Origin: Verrucomicrobiota bacterium
GTDB lineage: Bacteria; Verrucomicrobiota; Verrucomicrobiia; Verrucomicrobiales; DEV007
Length of the DNA stretch: 43,274 nt
NCBI GenBank assembly: GCA_963205275.1
Contig: CAUJIH010000048.1
Coordinates: 1-43,274, forward strand
Reading direction: 5' to 3'
Numbering within the stretch: the first letter of the stretch is position 1; the number at the start of each line of letters is the position of its first letter. The notes below the pieces were generated by a model. That model ran no database searches. It saw nothing but the letters and a program-made list of their open reading frames with translations, and was not told where the DNA came from. Shown piece after piece: positions 34,060 to 41,671 of the stretch. The translations under genes and the position numbers were made by a program.

Positions 34060-34908
34060 ATGGCTCGCATCAAATTTCTTCTGGCTTTCATTGCGCTTCT
34101 GATCTGCGCAGGAGGTGTCACGGCTGCGTGGTTTTACTGGAAAAAATTCGCCCAGCCTGAGATCGAATTAAATCGACAAATCACCGGACAAAACAAGTTA
34201 GTGCAAGCACCGCTAGATATGGGGAAACGGCATTTCGATACCGCGATCAACCTAGTGAAGGCGGGAGAGCTGATCTCCGCTCGCGATCATTTTTCCTATC
34301 TCATGCAGTATTTCCCCGAGTCCGCTTCTACAAAAGAGGCAAAGCGGATTCTAGGCGAGATCAACATGGATTTACTCCTCTCTCGAATCCCCATGGCGGG
34401 AAAAACCGAATACATCGTGAAAAAAGGGGACGCGCTCCTTTCCATCGCCCGTCATGCCGAGACGACGATCGACTATATCCTCCGAGCAAACGCGAAGACC
34501 TCTGAATTCATTTTCCCTAATGAGAGCCTGATGGTCTATCCGCTGAGCTTTCGGACGGTCATCGATCGGAAGGCGAAAACGGTCACGGTTTATCAGGAGG
34601 ATACATTCTTCAAGGAATACGCGATCCTCAGCCAGAATCTTCCCGCTGGTATGAAAGGCCCCTTATCAACGACAGTGACCGAGAGAGTTGCATGGAAGGG
34701 AGATCGTCCGGTGAACTTTACTAGCGAAGATTACATGAACTGCGCGAAATGGCTCCGCACTGGACAAATGGGCCTTTTTATCCGCCAGGCCAAGCCCCCG
34801 ACTGAAGACGGTGAGTCCCGATCTTTCGGCGTCACGTTAGCTAATTCCGAGTTGGAAGAACTCTACGTGATCCTGCGAGTCGGATCGAAAGTCGAACTTG
34901 CGAAGTAG
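34060..34908 (+). CDS. Membrane-anchored LysM protein with degenerate YkuD-like C-terminus
   Basis: A 282-residue envelope protein. An N-terminal membrane segment (about 5-27, ending FYWKKF) anchors it. A tetratricopeptide-like helical region (about 50-105, GELISARDHFSYLMQYFPES) comes next, then a LysM domain (about 122-168, EYIVKKGDALLSIARHAETT), which binds peptidoglycan glycans. The remainder has the strand pattern of L,D-transpeptidases: ITVYQEDTFFKEY-like strand at about 178-192 and a final SFGVTLANSELEELYVIL-VGSKVEL. In active YkuD enzymes that end carries a HX-SXGC motif. Here the Cys and His are missing, so it is probably non-catalytic. It sits 31 bases before accA. Confidence 0.8.
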   Translation: MARIKFLLAFIALLICAGGVTAAWFYWKKFAQPEIELNRQITGQNKLVQAPLDMGKRHFDTAINLVKAGELISARDHFSYLMQYFPESASTKEAKRILGEINMDLLLSRIPMAGKTEYIVKKGDALLSIARHAETTIDYILRANAKTSEFIFPNESLMVYPLSFRTVIDRKAKTVTVYQEDTFFKEYAILSQNLPAGMKGPLSTTVTERVAWKGDRPVNFTSEDYMNCAKWLRTGQMGLFIRQAKPPTEDGESRSFGVTLANSELEELYVILRVGSKVELAK

Positions 34909-34939
34909 CCCAGAGAGTTTACATCGATATATCCCCTTT

Positions 34940-35911
34940 ATGACTGCCACCGAACCTCTCGAATTTGAAAAGCCCATCGTCAACCTCGAGCGACAACTAG
35001 CCGATCTGCGAGATCGCGCCGCCGACAGCGACATCGACATGTCGACCGAGATGAAGCGGATCGAGGACAAGCTCACAAAGCTCAAGGGCGAAATTTATCG
35101 AAATCTCTCCCCTTGGCAGCGTGTTCAGATCGCACGACACACTCAGCGGCCATACATGCTGGATTACGTCGAGCATACCTTCGATGATTTCGTCGAGCTT
35201 CACGGAGATCGCCACATCGGCGAGGACGAGGCGATGCCAGGAGGATTCGTTCGCCTAGAGGGCCATCGGGTGATGGTAGTGGGACATCAAAAGGGACGTG
35301 ACACGAAGGAGAATCTGCGTCGGAATTTCGGTAGCGCCCATCCCGAGGGGTATCGCAAGGCACTGCGCCTGATGAAGATGGCGGAGAAGTTCAATCTTCC
35401 GATCATCACACTGATCGACACTCCCGGAGCCTACCCAGGCATCGAAGCAGAGGAGCGAAACATCGCGGAAGCGATCGCCTTCAATCTGCGAGAAATGATG
35501 ATGCTCCGCGTCCCCATCATCGCAGTAGTGCTGGGAGAAGGAGGCTCTGGCGGCGCACTCGGAATCGGAATCGGAGATCGAATCTTGATGATGGAAAATG
35601 CATACTACTCCGTCATCAGCCCCGAAGGCTGTGCAGCGATCCTCTGGAAAGATCGGAAATACGCTCCTGAGTCCGCTTCAGCTTTGAAGCTGAGTGCCGA
35701 AGATTTGAAGAAAATGGAGGTGATCGACGAAGTCATTCCCGAGCCAATGGGTGGTGCGCATCACGATCACATCACGGCGGCTCACAATCTCAAGCGCACA
35801 CTGATCAAACACCTGCACGACCTCGAGAGCATAGATCGCGACGCACTACTAGAGCAGAGGTATCAGAAGTTCCGTAAATTCGGAGAATTTCGTGAAAAAG
35901 GGCGTCGCTGA
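34940..35911 (+). CDS. accA: Acetyl-CoA carboxylase carboxyltransferase subunit alpha
   Basis: AccA with AccD transfers the carboxyl from biotin to acetyl-CoA, making malonyl-CoA, the first step of fatty acid synthesis. The family runs end to end: the N-terminal helical part with LSPWQRVQIARHTQRPYMLDY, the DTPGAYPGIEAEERNIAEAIA motif, GEGGSGGALGIGIGDRILM and YSVISPEGCAAILWKD. The ATG at 34940 gives 323 residues, the usual length. Upstream codons in frame overlap the LysM gene. accD is not in the window, which is common since accA and accD are often apart. Confidence 0.97.
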   Translation: MTATEPLEFEKPIVNLERQLADLRDRAADSDIDMSTEMKRIEDKLTKLKGEIYRNLSPWQRVQIARHTQRPYMLDYVEHTFDDFVELHGDRHIGEDEAMPGGFVRLEGHRVMVVGHQKGRDTKENLRRNFGSAHPEGYRKALRLMKMAEKFNLPIITLIDTPGAYPGIEAEERNIAEAIAFNLREMMMLRVPIIAVVLGEGGSGGALGIGIGDRILMMENAYYSVISPEGCAAILWKDRKYAPESASALKLSAEDLKKMEVIDEVIPEPMGGAHHDHITAAHNLKRTLIKHLHDLESIDRDALLEQRYQKFRKFGEFREKGRR

Positions 35912-35977
35912 CTCGATTCTGTTTTTGTGAGTGAGATCAGACTTGATTCTCTCACGATTCGAACCAACTTCTCGAAC

Positions 35978-36337
35978 ATGAATTCATTTTCTCACGGTTT
36001 TCTCTTCATTTGTGGTCTCTGTTGGCTCTTGTGCGAAGTTTGCGTCGGTGCCAGTGCGGGGCAGTGGACGCCGCTATGGATTTTCACTGCCGGGCTGATC
36101 ATCATGTTCTCGTTTATGGGCTGCTGGCCTGCTTCTGATCGCACAATTAATTTGGTGGGTCCGGCATTCACCATTCTGATCGCAATCGGGATCGGCTCCT
36201 ACGGATTCCACTCACTGAGCGATGGTTTCATCACCGGAGGCGTAGTTCGGCTTCTGGGAGCGCTCGTCCTAACTTCCTTAGCCGTCATCAGCCTTCTCGG
36301 TCAATTTCAAGGGGAAGAAGAGGCGAACGATCACTGA
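35978..36337 (+). CDS. Small hypothetical membrane protein
   Basis: A 119-residue protein with about three to four hydrophobic segments (near FLFICGLCWLLCEVCVG, WIFTAGLIIMFSFMGCW, FTILIAIGIGSYGF and LLGALVLTSLAVISLL) and a short acidic tail. I do not recognise the family. The ATG at 35978 is preferred to one at 35927 because it starts just before the first membrane segment. It follows accA by 66 bases on the same strand. Confidence 0.65.
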   Translation: MNSFSHGFLFICGLCWLLCEVCVGASAGQWTPLWIFTAGLIIMFSFMGCWPASDRTINLVGPAFTILIAIGIGSYGFHSLSDGFITGGVVRLLGALVLTSLAVISLLGQFQGEEEANDH

Positions 36338-36388
36338 TCGAGGAGCTCCCGGTAGTTCTGATGCTTCGCTTGCGTAGGACTGTGCAAG

Positions 36389-36410
36389 AGATGATCACCG
36401 GCGATCATCT
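36389..36410. other. Hairpin between convergent genes
   Basis: AGATGATC and GATCATCT form a perfect 8-base stem with loop ACCGGC at 36389-36410, midway between the membrane protein and the PPC protein, which converge here. No T-run follows on either strand, so terminator action is uncertain. Confidence 0.55.
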
Positions 36411-36470
36411 CCGCAAGTGAAGAACCGATCACTCGATCTTTGACTTAATCCGTGAATCTTCACAATCGGA

Positions 36471-38075
36471 TCACTTCTGGATCGGCTTTTCTTCCTTCTT
36501 CGCCGCAGGCTTTGCCTCTTTCTTTTCCGTCGCCTGCATACTCATCCCCATCTCTTCAGGCTTTTTCACGACCGGCTGTTCCTTCTTTTCTGGAATGGGC
36601 GCGAGAGTCAGCCATAGATCTGAATAGTCGTTCAGAAGATAGGGTCCCCGATAGTTGTCGTCCTTAAATGATATGACAGCCTCGCGACTCTCGGCTTTTC
36701 CGTCACCTTCCGTCTTTTCTGTCGCTACTACTCGAATTGCTCCGTCGAAACCGGGGGCTCCATCCTTTGCCTCCAACTTCAGCACAAGCTCCTTTGTCTC
36801 GGCCTTCACAATCTCAGGTGGCGTGACGACGATTCCAGCGGGCAGTCCTTTTACCGTCAGTTCAAGCGGCGATTTGTGATCCAACTTCCGCGTGATCGTC
36901 ACTCTGATTTCGGTGGGTTTACCTCGCTCGATCACATAGCTCGACTGATTTGCAGTCAGCGAGAAATCAGGCTTTGATGAAAGAGTCGTGAGTCGATAGC
37001 GCATCGCATCACCGCTGCGCCTAAAACGATCTGTGATGGAGATCGTGAAGACTCCATCAGCACTGACGGTCCAGAGATATTCGGGATCTGCAGTAGCATT
37101 CGTATCATCCTCGGTGCGTATCACAGCACCATCAGCAGTCAGGATCTGCAAAATCGGGTCAATGGCATAGCCGATCATCCTCCCCTCAACTTTCACATTC
37201 AGCCGATCTCCCTTTTTGGCGTTGATTGTGTAGCGATTCCCATCGGCTGATTTCAGCGTCCCTACTCGTGTATCCCCGGCAGCCAGCGTATTCTCGGGAC
37301 TATCAGGCCCTAGATCGAGCGGATGCATCCACGCAGGCAACTGCTCTGGCTTCCATGCGAGGCAGAGGCGATAGTTGGCATTCCTCGACCCGATGAAAGT
37401 GATCGTGGTAGCAGGAGGGTGGGCGAAGCCAACGACGACGACGACATAATCTCCGTCCGCAGGAGCGGTAAAGACAAAGGATGGGTCGAGATTGCGCGGC
37501 CCATCGTGGGCGAGCAATAAACTGTGCCCTGCTGGATCATACACATGCAGGGCCGGATCCACAGGTCCACGCAGTGCGTAGGCGTCGATCCCCGCATGAA
37601 GCGTCTCGCCTTTCTTCATCGTGATGCGATAAGCGTCAAGCTCGTTCGAAGTCGCTAGGGAACCGTGAACCGTAAGAGGCAACTTTTCGCGATCAATCAC
37701 CATCGCCTCCGACACAGAATTGTTATCCGCCTCCACTTCGCGAATTTCCTCCTGTTCGCCGATTACGAAAATCACCGGGATCGACCCGCCTTCCGAGTTA
37801 TAAGCTCGTAACAGGAGCGGCCCGACAGGTGTATCCGCTGCAATTTTCAGCTTCCCCACACCAGACTTCGCAGCATCAGGTGTAAATTCGATGCCCTTGA
37901 CCGAGGCCCACAATTTACACGGCCAAGGTTTGAAAGTCCCGTTCAGAGTCACATCGAACTCGCTACCCTTCCTTCCTCCAGCAGGGAAGACGGATTCGAG
38001 CTTCGGAGCGTCAGCGAAAGCGTCCGTAATCCCGAGAGACAAGAAGAGAGCGAAAGCGCACAGGAATCCTCGCAT
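36471..38075 (-). CDS. Exported PPC-domain protein (locus B)
   Basis: A 534-residue exported beta-rich protein. ATG 38075 opens a signal peptide (cut near AFADAP); another ATG lies 9 bases upstream. An IPT/TIG-like domain (LESVFPAGGRKGSEFDVTLNG) is at about 25-105, followed by two pre-peptidase C-terminal (PPC) type modules with the DAYRITMKKGETLHAGIDAY and FTAPADGDYVVVVVG pattern. The tail is rich in Lys, Glu and Ala (KKEAKPAAKKEE). It has no catalytic motif and may be a surface adhesin or accessory partner. It is the last gene of locus B, 16 bases after DUF1501. Confidence 0.85.
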   Translation of the reverse strand: MRGFLCAFALFLSLGITDAFADAPKLESVFPAGGRKGSEFDVTLNGTFKPWPCKLWASVKGIEFTPDAAKSGVGKLKIAADTPVGPLLLRAYNSEGGSIPVIFVIGEQEEIREVEADNNSVSEAMVIDREKLPLTVHGSLATSNELDAYRITMKKGETLHAGIDAYALRGPVDPALHVYDPAGHSLLLAHDGPRNLDPSFVFTAPADGDYVVVVVGFAHPPATTITFIGSRNANYRLCLAWKPEQLPAWMHPLDLGPDSPENTLAAGDTRVGTLKSADGNRYTINAKKGDRLNVKVEGRMIGYAIDPILQILTADGAVIRTEDDTNATADPEYLWTVSADGVFTISITDRFRRSGDAMRYRLTTLSSKPDFSLTANQSSYVIERGKPTEIRVTITRKLDHKSPLELTVKGLPAGIVVTPPEIVKAETKELVLKLEAKDGAPGFDGAIRVVATEKTEGDGKAESREAVISFKDDNYRGPYLLNDYSDLWLTLAPIPEKKEQPVVKKPEEMGMSMQATEKKEAKPAAKKEEKPIQK

Positions 38076-38091
38076 GGTGGCCAAAGTGGAA

Positions 38092-39411
38092 TCAGACGAA
38101 AAGTTCCTTGATCAGGTGTCCGTTGTCGATCAGTTGGATAGGCCGATTGTTGGCATCGTTGAGGATCATCGTAGGATCGATCCCCATCTTCGTGTACAGA
38201 CTGGCTGCGAAGTCCTCTGGGGCGTAGATGTTCTCGTTCGCGTAATAACCCTTCGCATCGGTCGCGCCGACGATTTGACCGCCGGGAATCCCTGCTCCGG
38301 CCATCAGCACGCTCATAGCGAAAGACCAATGATCGCGCCCGCCGTCCTTATTCACCTTCGGAGTTCGGCCAAACTCGCCTAGCATAACGACCATCGTTTT
38401 CTCCAAGGAGCCGCGCTCGGCTAGGTCTTCGATCAAGGCACTCACGCCCGTATCCAGCTGTTCCGCCTTTGCGGCCTTGAAGTTAGCGAACAAAGTCCGG
38501 TGATCGTCCCAGCCTCCATTGTACACGGTGACAAACGGCACGCCTACCTCCGTCAGACGGCGTGCAAGCAAGAGTCGCTGACCGAAGTCATTCCGCCCGT
38601 ACTTATCACGCACGGCGTCCGGCTCTAGGGAAATATCAAAAGCGCTCTTTGCAGATGTCACCAAATCAAACGCTCTGGCGTAATAATTATCAAACGCGAC
38701 CGCAGGATCCGCAGCTGCGGCATCCGTCATCCGCTTCATCTGATCGAGCGCTTTCCGCAACTCCACCCGAGATTCCGCCCGAGGTCCAGAAAGTGCCTCT
38801 GGCAGACTAATGTCACGCACTTGAAAGCTGGAGCTGTTCGGATTATCCGCGATGACGAAGGGCGCATGCTGTGCTCCGAGGAAATTCGGTCCACCTGAAC
38901 GCATCATCCGGGGCATGGATATATATCCCGGGAGACCGTATTTCACCGTACGATTCGCACTGACGACGGACCCAAAGCTCGGATGAAACGTCACATAGGC
39001 ACCACAACCAACCGGAACCGGAGTTGGCTTGCCCGTCGTCAAATAGTGATTCCCTGCTCCATGATTGTTCTGAACGTGGCAGATGGATCGCAGCACCGTG
39101 AAATGTTTGAAGCTCTTGGCCAGTTTCGAGAACATTTCTGAAAAATGAACGCCCGGTACTGAGGTCGGAACTGTGTTAAAAGTACCTCGAATTTCGGAAG
39201 GCGCGTCAGGCTTTGGATCGAAGGTCTCGTAGTGTGATGGCCCTCCATCCAACCAGATGAAAATGCAGCGCGTATCGTTCGGAGTCGCGGCTGATGCCTG
39301 GAAGCGCATCATGTCCGTGAGTCCCATGCCACCGAGAGCACCTAGCCCGAGCTGGAGGAAGTCGCGACGCCCCATTCCATCACAGTTTTTTCGAATACGG
39401 GATCGATTCAT
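38092..39411 (-). CDS. DUF1501 domain protein, Tat-exported (locus B)
   Basis: A 439-residue DUF1501 protein with a twin-arginine signal (GRRDFLQLG, Arg15-Arg16); an ATG at 39375, just before it, could also start. Family signatures are clear: CIFIWLDGGPSHYETFDPKP, VQNNHGAGNHYLTTG, VVMLGEFGRTPKV and GGRDHWSFAMSVLMAGAG. It is distant from the locus A DUF1501 protein but of the same architecture. It starts 32 bases after DUF1549/DUF1553. Confidence 0.93.
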   Translation of the reverse strand: MNRSRIRKNCDGMGRRDFLQLGLGALGGMGLTDMMRFQASAATPNDTRCIFIWLDGGPSHYETFDPKPDAPSEIRGTFNTVPTSVPGVHFSEMFSKLAKSFKHFTVLRSICHVQNNHGAGNHYLTTGKPTPVPVGCGAYVTFHPSFGSVVSANRTVKYGLPGYISMPRMMRSGGPNFLGAQHAPFVIADNPNSSSFQVRDISLPEALSGPRAESRVELRKALDQMKRMTDAAAADPAVAFDNYYARAFDLVTSAKSAFDISLEPDAVRDKYGRNDFGQRLLLARRLTEVGVPFVTVYNGGWDDHRTLFANFKAAKAEQLDTGVSALIEDLAERGSLEKTMVVMLGEFGRTPKVNKDGGRDHWSFAMSVLMAGAGIPGGQIVGATDAKGYYANENIYAPEDFAASLYTKMGIDPTMILNDANNRPIQLIDNGHLIKELFV

Positions 39412-39443
39412 AGCAGTAGGAAATAGTCAGGATTCAACAAGTC

Positions 39444-41666
39444 TCAATGATTCAGGACAAATTCGGGGGTATTAATCAGCGACCAGATCAGATCCTCCAG
39501 AGTAACGCGGGGGACGGGGCCAGCTCCTTGTGGGACGAGATACTTCGTAGCAATCTCCTTCTCACCCGCAGTCGGGGTACGGGAATACAAGCGGAGATAC
39601 ACTTCCTCAACCGCTTCCGGAGCTGCCTTTTTCATCAACTCCTCCACCCATACACTCTTTCCGGATAGCTTTCGCTGCAGAGTATTTGAGTTCATCAGAT
39701 GGAGTGCCTGCACTACACTCCCCCCACCCTCACGCTGACAGGGAGGAGCCGCGCTGGAATCAGGGCGGCCAAAGGCATCTAGAAAGTCACTGGGCAGCAG
39801 GTGATTCCATTGCTGCATCGCTCGTGCATCCGCCGGAAGACCACTCAGACGCTCGGCCTGTCCCGTGATTTGGGAAATCGCATCGAGCAGAACCTCGGCA
39901 GGAAGGCGACTGCGGTAGCGACGAGAGAAATTCCTCCCGTCGCCTACATTCGTCTCATTCGCCACAGAGCTTTCCTGATAGAGACGACTCTCCAGAATCG
40001 TTCGGATGGTTTTTTTCTGATCGAAGCCATTTTTGACGAAGTCCTGTGCTAGCCAATCCAGAAGCGGGCCATTGGAAGGCGGATTCGAATCGCGGAAGTC
40101 ATCAACTGGATCCACGATCCCGACACCGAACAATTCAGCCCAGATCCGATTGACCAAAGCCTTCGCGAAGAACGGATTCTCCCCTTTTGTCAGCCAGTCG
40201 ACGAAGACGCGCCGTGGATCAATTTTCGAGTCGAGATCGGTGAAAGCTGGTGTGTCAGGAGCCTTCGGAGTCATCACTGCCTCGGTCACAGGATGAGTCA
40301 CCTTGCCCCCCGGTTCGAACCACCAATACTCCGGCTCTCCTGAAATCGGAGCAGAAATTCCCTGTCCTTTCTGGCGCATTGATCCGAAAAAAGCAGCCAT
40401 CGAATAGTAATCATCCTGACTCCATTTTTCAGAAGGATGGTGATGACACTGCGCACAGTTGAGACGAACGCCGAGGAAGAGCTGAGATACGAACTCAGCC
40501 ATTTCTGCCGGTTCGCGCTTGTCCCGAAGAATGGCGACCGGACCATACTCATGTGAGCTACCAGAAGCCGTTAGAAGCTCTGTGATCAATTGATTCCAAG
40601 GGGTATTGGAGCGAAAATTTTCACGAATCCACTGGTCGAAAAGATACACTGGCTTCACCCCGACGCGCTGGGTATTCGGACGGAGCAGATCGCTCCACTT
40701 AGTCGCCCAGAAGTCCCCGTAGTCGAAACGAGAATCCGGAGAAAGAAGGCGGTCGATCAGCCTCTTTCGCTTATCGGCAGAAGCATCGGCCAGGAAAGCG
40801 CGAGTCTCCTCTGCCGACGGCATTCGCCCCAGAACATCGAGCGTCGCCCGACGAATGAACTCCCCGTCTGTGCAGGGATCAGAAGGACGAATCCCTAATT
40901 CCTGAAATCGAGCGTACGCTAGCTCATCGATAGGATTATTCTTCGGCAGTGCAGTATAGGTCTCGGCAGGCAAAAGCCGGTCCGGCGGGACGACCACTCG
41001 AGTCGCCGCCACCTGATCCACATAGCGCACGATAATGCTGTTCTCTCCCGAAACATCACCGACTGTGACGTTTCCATCATCGTCCACCGCAGCGAAGGCC
41101 GGATCATTCGAGGTGAAGTGACAAAGGTGAGTCACGTCCCGAGTCGAGCCGTCCGTATAGGAGACGGTAATCTTCAGGCGCTCACTCGTTTTCTTTTTTA
41201 AAGTGAGCTTTTTGGGAGTGATTTCGATTCCTGTCGGTGATGGCTCATTGGCAATGTGGCGCGGCGCTCCCTCTGCGATCCACTGCCGAATCGTTTTGTA
41301 TGCGTCCGAGTCTTTATCGAAGCGCTTTTCCCCCTCGTGAGGAATCGAATTCGTCGCTTTCAGCAGAATCAGCGAGTGATCTGGTGAGGCGGGAGAAATG
41401 CGACGTCCACGCGCATCATACACGATCTCGCGGTAATCCGAATCAGGGTCAAAGGAATAGATCGTGAGGCGGAATCCATTCTGCCCATCTGCTTTGGCAT
41501 GACAGGCCCCCACCATGCACCCGGCGCGTGTCATCACGGGTAGAACATCGTTCTGGAAGGAGATGGTAGCGGGTTCTGCCGCCAGAGTCGTGAGCAGCGA
41601 GAAACATCCTGCCACCATCACGACGACGATGCCCCGAAGAATTGGGTAAAGAAAGGTTATCTGCAT
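39444..41666 (-). CDS. DUF1549/DUF1553 protein with variant haem motif and Ig-like domain (locus B)
   Basis: A 740-residue exported protein with a signal segment (about 10-29). At the usual cytochrome position the motif is GCMVGACH (Cys50, Cys55, His56), i.e. four residues between the cysteines instead of two, so haem attachment there is uncertain. A BIG2-like immunoglobulin fold (about 144-235, with VTVGDVSGENSIIVRYVD) follows. DUF1549 (about 250-410) includes a standard CAQCH motif near 402, and DUF1553 (about 460-735) ends in the typical LINTPEFVLNH. No LamG-like insertion, unlike locus A. It starts 5 bases after the WD40 gene, indicating one transcript. Confidence 0.92.
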   Translation of the reverse strand: MQITFLYPILRGIVVVMVAGCFSLLTTLAAEPATISFQNDVLPVMTRAGCMVGACHAKADGQNGFRLTIYSFDPDSDYREIVYDARGRRISPASPDHSLILLKATNSIPHEGEKRFDKDSDAYKTIRQWIAEGAPRHIANEPSPTGIEITPKKLTLKKKTSERLKITVSYTDGSTRDVTHLCHFTSNDPAFAAVDDDGNVTVGDVSGENSIIVRYVDQVAATRVVVPPDRLLPAETYTALPKNNPIDELAYARFQELGIRPSDPCTDGEFIRRATLDVLGRMPSAEETRAFLADASADKRKRLIDRLLSPDSRFDYGDFWATKWSDLLRPNTQRVGVKPVYLFDQWIRENFRSNTPWNQLITELLTASGSSHEYGPVAILRDKREPAEMAEFVSQLFLGVRLNCAQCHHHPSEKWSQDDYYSMAAFFGSMRQKGQGISAPISGEPEYWWFEPGGKVTHPVTEAVMTPKAPDTPAFTDLDSKIDPRRVFVDWLTKGENPFFAKALVNRIWAELFGVGIVDPVDDFRDSNPPSNGPLLDWLAQDFVKNGFDQKKTIRTILESRLYQESSVANETNVGDGRNFSRRYRSRLPAEVLLDAISQITGQAERLSGLPADARAMQQWNHLLPSDFLDAFGRPDSSAAPPCQREGGGSVVQALHLMNSNTLQRKLSGKSVWVEELMKKAAPEAVEEVYLRLYSRTPTAGEKEIATKYLVPQGAGPVPRVTLEDLIWSLINTPEFVLNH

Positions 41667-41671
41667 AATCT

